Below are positions 21,773 to 36,441 of a DNA stretch of 64,000 bases, piece by piece. The notes below the pieces were generated by a model that worked only from the letters and a program-made list of their open reading frames with translations, made no database searches and was not told the origin of the DNA. The first letter of the stretch is position 1, and each line of letters starts with the position of its first letter. Both the position numbers and the translations under genes were made by a program. Where the stretch lies: contig JAJTUP010000011.1 of NCBI GenBank assembly GCA_021399435.1, positions 186,001 through 250,000 on the forward strand, given 5' to 3'. The stretch comes from Diaporthe sp. PMI_573 (Eukaryota > Ascomycota > Sordariomycetes > Diaporthales > Diaporthaceae).

Positions 21773-22326
21773 ATGAGTGTCAGTCGGCCCACTTCCCATC
21801 GCCGTATTTGAATATTCAGACCGACTAACGCCATTGTCGCAGTTCATGCCAGTGAACCCCCGACCCTTCCTCCAGGACCTGTACGTGCTTGCGCCCACCG
21901 CCCAACGCGCCCCCCCTTCCCTCACGCGACTATGTCCAAACGCGCTGGATAGACTGACAGCTGTGCGACAGGGTAAACAAGGAGATTTGGGTGCGTCTCA
22001 AGTGGGGAGAGACCGAGTACAAGGGCAGACTGTGAGACGCCAACCACCTTTACTACCTACACATTCACATACCGAGACACGACGAGCACACACTCTCGCA
22101 CACACATACACGTCGAGGCGGCGCAGGGTGGATCGAGTTGCTGACCTTGCCTCCTCGCAGGGTTTCCATCGACAGCTACATGAACATCCAGCTGGCGAAC
22201 GCGGAGGAGTACATCAAGAACAACTTCTCCGGCTCCTTAGGCCAGGTCCTCATCCGCTGCAACAACGTTCTTTGGATCCGGGCCGTAGGCGAAGGCGAGA
22301 ACGGAGATGTCAAGATGGATGGTTGA
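21773..22326 (+). CDS. smf: Spliceosomal Sm protein F
   Basis: Exons 21773-21778, 21843-21880, 21972-22031 and 22161-22326 (introns of 64, 91 and 129 bases; branch sites GACTAAC, GACTGAC, GCTGAC). 89 residues, the usual SmF size. The spliced protein begins [20 protein letters not shown] and contains Sm motif 1 ([23 protein letters not shown], split across exons 3/4) and Sm motif 2 ([16 protein letters not shown]), nearly identical in pattern to SmF elsewhere. It forms part of the heptameric Sm ring on U1, U2, U4 and U5 snRNAs in the nucleus. The first exon is only six coding bases (Met-Ser). Without splicing the first ATG runs into a stop, and the alternative start at 21846 would lose Met-Ser-Phe. 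Convergent with PRMT5. Confidence 0.92.
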
Positions 22327-22756
22327 TGGGCTAAGGACGATGACGGGCGACTGGAAATTACAGAAGGGAAGGATCGGGTGATATCAGCGCTCGGGAGGCG
22401 ACCTGAGGATAATCCAATGCGTCCGCCGAACCATACCCGATGCCCATTCGCAACGCTCTACGAGGCAGGTACGGAAGGAAGCAGACATGTAATTGGGGGA
22501 TCAGAGCCACGGTCGGCATCGCGGCGTTTGGGGGAAAAGGAGCTCTGACGGCCACGAAAACGACACCTTACTTCGTTGGCAACAAATCGCAATGTGGTTG
22601 CTATGCATATGACTAGGTACGGCAAAATCACACAAATATGCTTGTCCAGAAGAATGCCCCCAGCTTAGCCATAATCCCAATCAGCAGCAGCAAGACCAGC
22701 AACACTGGCGTCTCTTCGCATCGAAAACGCCAGCCTCGTGCGCGTGCCCTGCGACG
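22327..22756. other. Convergent intergenic region SmF/PRMT5
   Basis: This holds the 3' ends of two converging genes, 430 bases apart. No further gene recognised. Confidence 0.6.
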
Positions 22757-25355
22757 TTACTGCATAAGACATGCCACCTTGCGGCTGCTGTGCATCTCCG
22801 AGGACGCAACCTTGACCCTCGTCTTGGGGCCGACCCAGACATACGCCTCGACGATCCACTCGTACCAGACCCTGGTGTCGTCAGTCTGGCGCCACATGCT
22901 GACCTCGAGGTCTGAGTCCTGGGGAAAGTAGAGGGGTTGCTGTCCATTGGACGTATTAGCACGGGAAGCCAGACCATCCCAGAAGTACCATCTCCCGAGT
23001 CATATTGTAGATCGTGCTCACCTTGAGGGGGAAGAAGATGGGGAACCACGAGACCATGTCCTTGCTCTTCCTGTCGATCTGGTCCGGCAGGATGCTCAGC
23101 TCCACCAGCTCCTTACCCTCGCCCGTCTGCGGCCGGTAGAGTGTGCTCTCAAAATAGCCCGCCAGGCCGTGGCAGACGCCGCGCGGGCGGCAGTAGAAGG
23201 TCAGGTGCGTGTGTCGGGCGTTGTGCTCGTTGGTACCGCCCGAGTTGTTCATGGCACCGCCGCCCGCGGTCTGCACCCTTGGCGCGTGCGACACTGGGCC
23301 GTTCTCGGCCTCCCACTTCTCGATGAGCGAGCCCGCGACGGGGTGCACAAACTCCCACGCCTGCTGGAACCGCGGCTTCCCGGGCACCTTCTGCGAGATG
23401 AGGTCCATCTGATACAGCCGCACGACCCAGGGCGTCTCGAAGGCGTTGGCATCGGTCGGAGCGATGGTCCGCAGGTGCGCGTGGATCTTGGGCGTCGCGA
23501 TGGGCGACAGCCACGCCGTGTACGATTCGGGGATCGAGATGCCGTGCGGCCGCGCAATGTGCTTCTGGATCCCGTCGAGGCACTCGGGAGACAGCTCGTT
23601 GTCGCCGAACGAGCCTAGCAACTCCGTCACCAGGATGTCCACCTTGGGCGGCGCGCTGCCCGCGTAGCCCTGGGGCCGCGGGCCGGTCCAGTCACGCATG
23701 TCCGTCTTGATTACCGTCACGCGCCCGCCCCACACGGTCTCGTTCTGCCGCAGCAGGTACACATAGGCGTTCTGGTTCTTCTCCACCGCCCACATCTGGA
23801 TGGGCATCCCGCTGCGCTCGCTGGCCCTGAGCGCCCGTGTCACCAGCGGGCCGCGGCCGGCCCCGGCGACGGTCACTACCAGCTCGGCGTTGTCGCCCTT
23901 GAGGGACGACGTGGGCTTTCCGAGTTTCTTCCACTCGCTCATGGCCCGGAACATGGCCTCCTCGTACAGGTTGTACTTGACGGGGTCGCCCTCGAACATC
24001 TCGTACGTTGCCGACTCGAGGTTGTCGGACAGCGGCTGCAGGGGACTCTGCAGCCAGTCCTGGAAGCTCGTCAGAGTGTCCGTCTCGAGCGGCCCGAGTG
24101 GCTCCTGCTGGCGCTCCAGGTGGCTCATGTACAGGACATGGGCATTCATGCCGGGCAGGCTCTTGGCCAATGCGTCGCTGTGAGCTGCCTCGCCGATGGT
24201 GGGGAACTCGACCCGGAGGACCTCGGCCGCCTCGACGGCTGTGTTGAGCTCGGCCAGGAAAGGCCCGGCGTCATAGAGGAGGAACCAGGGCGCGTTCTTC
24301 AGGCGCATGTAGCTGAAGACCATTTCCTGATGGTACCGGGTGAGGGATGGGTTCCCGGTTTTGTTAGGCTGGAAGGTGTTGGGTCCAAGGGTCAGGTAAT
24401 GCAGGGGTTCGGCAAACCATCGAGTCTGGAGCTCCCTCTCCGGGAGACGTCGCGGAATCCTCAGGGCTTGAGTGGGCAGGAACATCAGCAAGAGAGCGGT
24501 CTAGCAGTGGTGATGACCTGGAGTATATAAGCGGAGCCTTACCAACAAAAAGCCTCGTCGAGTACTGGCAGACCGACCGGATGGTGTGCCACGTATCCCA
24601 AGCTCCGAATAGGTCAACTCCGTCCTCATCCTTTGAGCCTGCCTTTGCCCCATCCCCACGAGGGTGAAGTTCCTCAGATAGTAGCTTGACCTTCTCCTCT
24701 AAGCCAGGCTCGCGGTACATTGGCATGTGGATGATGATGTTCACCCTAGTGGCCACCTCAAACGTCTCCTGTACCGCTCTCACGTACTGAGCAATAGCCC
24801 TCCCGTCCCCATCCTGACGTGGGCCCGGGATGACAAGACTACGCACCCCACAGAAGTTGGCATATGCCACCTCCAGGTTCAGGGCCTGGCGGGAGATGCT
24901 AGCGATGACCGGGTCAGTCGAGCAGAGGTCGATCCATGGGCTCGAGTAGGCCAGCACATTGAGGACATATGAGCTCGGGACGAGGCTTGTGTCCTTGTTT
25001 GTGAGGGTTGGGACGGTGGGGCCGGGCAGGGACGGGTTGGCCTTGTCGGCAGCCGACAAACTCGGCCCCTCGAGGTCGCTCACATGGGACCTGTAGAGGT
25101 CCTTGACGCGCTGGTGAAAGTGCTCATTGGTGATTGGCGCCGTGGCGAATCCGAACTGAGAAGACTCTTAGTGATGCTGCTCCCATGCCCGCGGCCGTGA
25201 CAAGAGAGAAGACCTACGCCGGCGTTGAGGACCTGCGTGTACTGGCCATCAGTGAGGGCCTCAGTCCTGGAGGAGTCATGCTGGCCGATCCAAAAAGTTG
25301 GGCGGATCTGGTGAAAGGCCTCCGACTCCGGGTTCAGAGACCCGCTGGGAGGCAT
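22757..25355 (-). CDS. prmt5: Protein arginine N-methyltransferase 5 (Skb1/Hsl7 type)
   Basis: Exons 25355-25218, 25155-24543, 24466-23022 and 22939-22757; 792 residues, all junctions in phase. The N-terminal TIM-barrel half starts with the PRMT5-typical PTFWIGQHDSSRTEALTDGQY and APITNEHFHQRV. The catalytic Rossmann part has YEMFEGDPVKYNLYEEA, the SAM-binding VAGAGRGPLV (about residue 449) and the signature LLGSFGDNELSPECLDG (about 530). The C-terminal beta-barrel ends in a separate last exon (VWYEWIVEAYVW). The enzyme makes symmetric dimethylarginine on histones, Sm proteins and other substrates and links to cell-size and mating control in yeasts (family knowledge). The start is the only ATG before the conserved FWIGQHDSSR; upstream frame is open but lacks ATG. 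Divergent from Prp43, convergent with SmF. Confidence 0.93.
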
Positions 25356-28998
<3,643 letters not shown>

Positions 28999-31900
28999 TG
29001 ACACAACCGGTTGCTTGAGCACTGCGACCTTGTGCTGAAGCCGCCCCCCTCCTCCCCTGTCCCATTAATAACCCCCTCGGCCGCAGGCCCAGCGAAACCA
29101 CCCGCCCTCGCGTGAGAGATCCCGCACCTGCCTCAAGAAGAGGGGGATGGAGCTGTCGTGCCACGAGCTTCGGCGCCGTGCTACAATGGCGAGTGCCACG
29201 TAGGAAGGATAAAAGAAGGAGAGGATCAGGCCGCCAGCCGATCGACACAGGCCTTTTCAGATCAGGGGCAAGAAGGGGAGGCGGGACGGGCTGTGTGTAT
29301 GTAACCACAGGGCCAAGACAAGACAAAGGCAACCGCGGAACAAACCGAGCAGCTGTCGATGGTCACAACCCCCTGTGTGCAACTCCAGGCGGGAGACGGG
29401 TGAAGTGAAGCTGCATGAGCAGAGGCGAGAGAGAGGGCGGGGTGGGTGTTTGACTGACTAACTGACGTACCACCCAGGCAGCCCGACTACCCTGTCAGTA
29501 GGTTTATACTGACCGCACCAACTTGGCGAACAAGAGCACCCACCCTAAGGACGGACTTGGCTACTCCGACAACAAAGGGGATCGCGATCTTGCAGGCGGC
29601 GTTGTTCATGCTCCTCGATCCCGCACGCAGGTAAGGATGGGATGGGACGATTTGTGGATGATGAGCACCTCTGCGGGCTGCCTGGCTGCCTGGCTGCCTG
29701 GCTTGCCTGCCTACCCTTCCCCCCTCATTCCCACCTTGGTCACCATCCTTCTTCCTTCTCTCGTGGGACGTGAGCACGATGCGGGATTGGCGGCAGTTTG
29801 TCGGCAGCCGAAGGAACGCAATATTGTTCTTGGGGTTCTGGGTGGTTATTATCGAGTTCTGCAAGACAAGGGAGACGAGATCTCCCGTGCATTATCGATT
29901 CCTTGTAACACGCCAATCTACAAATACATCCACCCACACTCCTTCACCTCTCCAAACACACATGCCCGCCCACCCACACAAGCACGCGCACAGGCTAGGC
30001 ACTACCGAAATCACGCACATGCGACACACTGATACAGACACCATATGAATAGTGTGACAGCGCACACGTCCAGGATTCCAAAGTACCGCTCGGGGGGAGG
30101 ATTCAGCGAGCCAACATCGGACGTGCATGACGTTTCCCACGCGCGGCCTCTGTTTGCATATACCTGTGGTGATCTGCTCATCTTCCCGCTCACCCATGAA
30201 AGCAAGGGGGTGATTCAAGGGTATAAGCCGGGCCGGGGTGGTGTGAAGCCTTGTGGGCGCCACAAGGGGCCGGACGGAAAACGTGGGGCTCTGCATCTGC
30301 CTGTCTTGCTGCTTGTTTTGCCCCTTTCCATTTCCCTTCTGGCCCTTGATTCCGCACCCGCCAAGCCGAAAGACGACAAAAGGCGTGGGCGTAGCCGCGC
30401 CGGGTGTCATTGCGTCCATCATATTGCGTAGCGATACCCTCCCCGACCCGACCGTCGTTGGCGGTAGACTGACGGTGACGGTCGGCCTAATTCTCGCAGC
30501 ACAGAGAAAAGATCAAAAGCGGGTTGGCAGAATGCGCGAGAACGTGCGATGTGTAGCAGTGCATTCGCTCTAGCGGGTTGCGCGCTGCAGGCACTCGCTG
30601 GCTGCGAGGATATCGACACCAAAAGCAAAGACAATCCCGGGCGTCCGCTGCTCAGCCGGTCTACGATGCGTTTCCTCGATTGGTTCTGCCTTGTTTCAGG
30701 GTCGGACTGTCTGGAACCGCATCGGACTTTTGTACTCTCACCTTACTTTCATTTTCGTTGTGCCCGTCACACCGTATGAGTTGGTCCTCTACTTACTTCT
30801 CCTCGTGTGACGGGGTGAATCCGTCAGCAGATGCCGGGGTTGCCTCACCCCGAGCGGGTCCGACTGCCGATTTTCGACTTCACTCAGTACTGTGCAAAGA
30901 CGTTACGGGCCCAACCCAGCCCGGACCTGGATGCCTCGCCCGCATGATTGCTTCTTCTAGCAGTTCATGCAGGTTCCCGGGGAAAATATAAAGACTGGGC
31001 TGTTTCCTCGGAATAAGCCTAAAGAGACCACAATGGCACCATTCTTTCGCCTCGTTCTGCGGAGGGCTCGCTTCGTCAGGGCTGGCACATGATAGCCGGA
31101 AGAAAAGGTGAAAGCTCCGGTGATATCTCTATGAATAGCATACGAAGCGAGACGGAAGTAAATCGTGTCCTCCGAGATGGAAGCCGTGATGGTGGTCCTT
31201 CCCGTCTCGCCATCGTCACGAAGCTGCCGATGGCACCATGCCATGTTCTCGCCGCTGCAGGCGGACTGGCGCCGGACAATGATGGCAAGACATCGCGAAA
31301 TCGTCGTTCCACAATGCTTGCCCCGGCGAAATTGGTGAGAACGCTATGCTACGTGACGCCTTGTAGGTGATAGATCAGTTCCACGCGGGATGGTAGTCGT
31401 TCCCGGCGCAGCAGCATCCTCGACGAGTTGCGCGCAGTGCGACAGGCTGTGAAACTGGATATTTTTCAGGTTCCATCGTATCTGCTATTACCGTTCCCAA
31501 ACTTGGTTAGTCCGAAGACCTGCATACGTATTCTGGAACAAGGGAACCGAAAACATGTTTCCCTTTCGATGCCGCTGCCCGCTGTCAACTGGTATCCACT
31601 ACGAGTTGGCCAATATACCCGACTCTCTGGTTTGAGTTGCAGCAATTCGTGTGTCGTGAAGTCACCAATCCCACAGCAGGACATGGGTTGTCGGCCAAGG
31701 GGGGTTCTCTGTGCTGTGAGAAAGTCTCGGAATCCTCGGCAAGGTTCGCCGTCATGATGCTTGGTTGCTTCCACATGCGAGCAGTCGCAGATGCGAACGG
31801 CGGAGGACAAGATCCTGTAAGGATCCGGGGCCATAGAACAGTTGCCGGAAATGAAGTAGTCCGTTGACTCCAAATCTATTGCAAGCATGTGACATTCGCA

Positions 31901-34630
31901 GTCACCGTTGGGAAGAAGCCCATCATGCCGCTTGGCACTAGACCTTCCTGCAATATGCGTTCGAGGTGCAAGTAATCCTGATCTGTCAGAACCGCTTCGG
32001 CAACCTCATTTCCGTCCTGACCATTACAATTTTGACCGCGAAGGCGTTCGGGTGCCGATGGAGCAGGATGGCTCGCTACCAAGGCCTCGATGCTTCATAA
32101 CAAACACATCAAGAAGTTGGCCTCCTCAATCCACTGCCCAGGCTGGGCTTTTGATATATGAGGCATCCTTTGCCGATCAGCACTGGTCCGATCACGTCTG
32201 AAAAGAAGAAGAAAAATCAAATGGAAATTGACAAATTCAGCATCTCGACGACAAAGATCTTCAGCTCGCCCGGAATTGGCCCACTAGAAACTACCGCTGG
32301 GAGAGGGCGTGTGGAAGGCGCACAACATGCAGCCTCGGGGCTTACAGCAGGCAGGAAGAGGTCGTTAATTTCTGTGGGGGGGGGAAGCGGAAACCAACGC
32401 TGCGCAACCCCATATGATTAATGGTCACACAGAGTCAGGATCGAGGGTATCATTCCCAATCCTGAAGCGTGGCAACGCGATGCCGATATGTGGGCGGTTA
32501 TATAGAACCAGAATCCGTGTTCCTTCATGCCAGCTGCAAGCTCTCGTTTCCGTCCCGTCGAAGCTCAACCAGACAAGAGGCGAGGACAAGACCCAGGAGC
32601 GAAGAACCTGGTGGGGGAGCGGGGGGCTGACGTAGGAACGGCACCCCGACGGATGGGCAGGGTAAGCTGCCATGCATAACAAGACGTACACAGTAGCTGC
32701 TTCCATTGAGCGTTTGTAGATAACCAAAGGCCAGTGGATGGTGGCACGCGAAGAGGCGGCACACGATGTCCTGGTAATCTGTTGGGGCATGAGAAGTCGG
32801 ACGGACGCACAAACAAGCGGCTTGAAGAGAGGGTGGGCGAATAGCAGGTAGCTCCTGCAAAGGCCTGGCAGGGCTGGCTGGTCTCATGGTGTACTCGGTA
32901 CCGTGGATCCCACACCTGGGGCGTGCTGGAGATTGGTGCACGGTCGAGATGATTGGCATGAAGGGGCGGCGTGGATGGAGCGGCAAACACGGATGACATG
33001 CATGCGGATGTGTGTCTCTGTGGTCTGTCGGACGTCAAGCTTGCCCCGAGGCCAAAGGGCTACGGTTGAGGGTGGGGATGGGGAGCGGGAAGTGCCAGTG
33101 CCTCATGCTCGTGAAAAGGGCTGCGGGCTGCCGGTTGCATGGTGTCTCACCCGCCCACCACGGCTGCAGGTCTGGGGTGACGTGCGAATGGGAAGAGACC
33201 CGGCCGGAGCCGTCAAGCGAAGGTGTGCTGGTCGTGAGCGTGAATGGACGCGGCAGAGGATGTGGCACCATGCACGACATGAGCATCAATTTCCCCACAG
33301 GAAGATGCATTACTGTGCAGAGAGAGGGCCGTCAGAAGTCCAGAGGCGGGCCAGCGGGCATGGTGTTGCTGTAGTGGCAGAGTGGACACGGGTGGTGGGA
33401 AGCGACGGGCATGTCACCAATCTCGTAGTTAGTCTACAGCATCAGGTTGTGACAGATCAGGAAGTCGCGTGTCGTCGAACCAAGTCGCGTCACCGTTGCA
33501 GCGAACAACCCTGGAAGCAGTGGCGGCATGAGTGGTGCAAGAGCGGGAGCAGGAGCAGGAGGAACAGGAACAACAGGCGACCGGGCAGGAACACCCTTGA
33601 AGAAACGGCAGGGCGCTAACGACATGGGCTCTAGATATCCGTTGCCTGCTGTGTCCTGGTGTCCTGTACCGTGGTCAACGCCTTCATACCGCGACAGCTG
33701 GTGGCCACACAGGCATGTGATCTGTCGACTGCTCCGTAATGTTTTGCATCACCATCCCAAGAAATGAGGTACCACGGGACGACTGCCGCGGTACCTCTGC
33801 ACCTCGTACTTGTAGACCCCCCGCGGGGCACAGCTCCTGTGCTACCTGCTGCGGGCTGTGGGTACCTAGAGGTAGCTTGCCAAAACACCCACATGTATGT
33901 TGAGTACACTACAGTACAGACAGACCTAGGTGGCTAGGTGCAGGTGTCAAAGGCCGGCAGGGGTCAGCCGCAGGGTCTTGAGCCCCACCTGTTGATTCCC
34001 GTCTGGCGCCATGCCGTATCGTGCCATGCCGCCATATTGTACTGTTGTAATCAGGAGAAGAGACGCCGTTGGCCATAGCCCCCGAGATCTCGGCAGAAGG
34101 TCACTCCTTCTTCCGGCCCCCCGCCCTCCCATGTACGCAGCACGAGCCTCCCACGCCTCCGACGTGTGGTGGGGACTGACTCGTCACGTCGATCGCCCTT
34201 GTTGAGCCTCATGCCCATGCCCTCTGGCCTGGGGTTGTACAGCCTCTGGGCTGCTGGCGGCTGCAGCCCATTCTGGTCGTCCGAAAGAGAGGGCTGCCCA
34301 ACATGTACGCCTCGGTCACTCCCGTCCGTGAGCCTGGACGGGCAACGGCAACTTGACACGCAGACACGGTATCGAGTCTCGGCTGGGGCTCCATCTTGAC
34401 TGCTGTTGTCTTCATGGCTGTGTGACCATCGCCTGCACCCGTCCGTCTCCGCTGCAGTGGATCGCGACAGTCAATCAACATACGAGAGCCGGCTCGTGGA
34501 TTCCCAGTCCAGCCTGTCAACCTGTCAACATGTCAACCTGCCAACCCGTCTCTGTCGGACTGGACACAGCAGCAGCGCGCCGCTCTTTGCATACAAAACC
34601 TCTCATCCAAACGCTTATCTGTCACTTTTC

Positions 34631-34735
34631 ACATTTGCCCTTGCTCTTTCTCTTCTTCCCTTCGGCCTTGTTCCTCTCTCTCTGTGTGTCTCTCTCTCTC
34701 TTCTTCTTCCCCCTCCTCTCCACCCCGGCTCGCCT
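34631..34735 (+). promoter_or_regulatory. Extended pyrimidine tract, possible core promoter
   Basis: About 100 bases, almost entirely C/T with several CTCTCT and TCTTC runs. It resembles the CT blocks at fungal transcription starts, yet the nearest supported ATG (36040) is 1.3 kb downstream. It could start a long spliced leader or a non-coding transcript. Confidence 0.35.
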
Positions 34736-35950
34736 GGCTATCCCACTGCCTTTGCCTATCCAGTCCCTTGATTAGGACTGCCCCTGCCCCCTCCCCCCAG
34801 TGGGCAGGTCCCACCCCAGTTCTGGATTGTTCCTGCCTGTCACAGTACACAGTAACCGACACCCGTGCCTGTGCCGTCCCAGTGCCAATTCCCGCCCGAT
34901 CTTTCTTCCCCAACAAGAACGGCGTCACGATATTCAACGACATCAACCACCACCCCCGTCACCTTCGAGAAGTCTCGACCGGGTCTTTCCTTAATCCTCC
35001 CAGATCGAGTGGAATTCATCACAAAGTCTTCGCCTTCACCGGCTCTCCTGATTGGCCCAATCGCAGGAGCGCCGCCAGACAGCCTGCAGCGAGAGCCGGG
35101 GCGCGGCCGCGGGCGAAGCATGTTGGTCCTTTGACGTGCAGGTGAGGCCATTCACATGCAGCAGCCGGGGCCCCTTTCCCCGTTTTTTAGTCATGGCCCC
35201 GGGCACCCTTGGGACGGCCTGGCATGTCGGCATGTCGAGGGCCACACATGCCCGCAGTGCTGTGTCTGCGTGTACGCGGCAGAGTGCATACACATATTGC
35301 AAGGCATCTCTGCGTCCCCACTGCATCCGCAGCGTGACAGCTACAGTGGGGAGGGCACATGTCAGAAGCAACGCCCTTGCCTCGTTGGACGGCGGAGGAG
35401 CCCATACTGTGTGTACTGTGTATCAAGTGAAAGAACCCACAACGGGAGATGCGACGACGCCCTCTGATCGGCGGCGGGACGGCTTGACGTTTTGGCCCTT
35501 CTCTGCTCCATCAGGGTCGGTGTCAGTCTCTATCAGACCCTGCTCGCGCAGCCACGCCACGCCTGCCACGGTACGGTACTGCTCATCATCCATCCATCCG
35601 TCGAACCCTGGTCCCCCCTCGTAGGGACCCCTGGCAGCACACCAGCCCAACCCACCCTCTCGAGCTTGACAGGTGTGGACCCCCGGTCTTCCGCCGTTCT
35701 CACCCTTGTTCCTTGCACACCTTAAATGTCCTCCTTCGGGAGCCACATATAAAGTCTCATGTTCTTCTCAGATGATTCTGGCTGGTGCTGCCCTCTACCT
35801 ACCGGTGTTCACCCAGAAATCAACGGGCGAATCTCCAAGCCCCTTGTTCTCAAAGCTGCACCGTACCCGCCCACGACCTCTGTCCCCTCTCTGTGTTGCG
35901 AGAATTCTTTCTTGCGTTGCGCCCTCAAGCGTTGACAGGCCTGGCCGAGC

Positions 35951-35998
35951 CTGCTCTCTGTCTCTCTCTGCCCTTCTCTCCCTGCTCTTCAACCACCC
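35951..35998 (+). promoter_or_regulatory. Pyrimidine-rich leader of the small Cys protein gene
   Basis: A C/T-rich block 40-90 bases before the ATG at 36040, comparable to the one before the gene at 19989. Confidence 0.4.
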
Positions 35999-36039
35999 TT
36001 GAATCTCTCCAAGACAACAGTTTACCACCGACAATCATC

Positions 36040-36441
36040 ATGAGTGGAAGCGGTGGATTTTACAAGTACAGGTGCAAGTACTTCTACACGCACAACTGCA
36101 CAAACTGGGTATATGTCAACAACTCGCCATGTGCCAACTGTCTCGTAAGCCCCCAAGCCCACCTGAACATCACATCCTCTCCGCAGACGTAGAGTCAGAT
36201 GGCCTAATGCTCCCCTCTCCAGGCTGAGGGCAGGGATTCCATCGAGACCCCACCACAACAACAATTCAGGGACATCTTAGTTCCCTATTATGACGACAAT
36301 GGCATGCGGCAAGAGTGTCTCATGGAGTTCATCGCGACGGATCCCTTGGGCCTCTACTGGAGCCTCCGGTATAAGGCCCCGGTGCAGGTGGGCCCGGCCG
36401 TTACCAGCGATACCCCGAGACCGGTCTACCCCTCGGCGTAG
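36040..36441 (+). CDS. Small Cys-rich (zinc-ribbon-like) conserved-looking protein
   Basis: Exons 36040-36144 and 36223-36441 (intron of 78 bases with branch CCTAATGC, phase 0); 107 residues. The first exon encodes YRCKYFYTHNCTNW and then NNSPCANCL, giving a C-x7-C ... C-x2-C pattern that could bind one zinc ion (inference). The second half (EGRDSIETPPQQQF, VPYYDDNG, CLMEFIATDPLGLYWSLRYK) has no known signature. There is no signal peptide or membrane helix. I believe similar small proteins occur in other Sordariomycetes but cannot name a function. It stands isolated between two long gene-free stretches and has a CT-rich leader. Confidence 0.7.

Noticed and set aside
32903..33619. 238-codon open frame in the 7.4-kb gene-free stretch
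   Set aside because: Arg/Cys/Met-rich composition, no domain, no CT leader and no splice partner; consistent with chance in GC-rich DNA.
35785..36192. Longer + frame covering the small Cys-rich protein start
   Set aside because: Residues before the ATG at 36040 translate the CT-rich leader; the frame runs past a clear GTAAGC donor into the intron.
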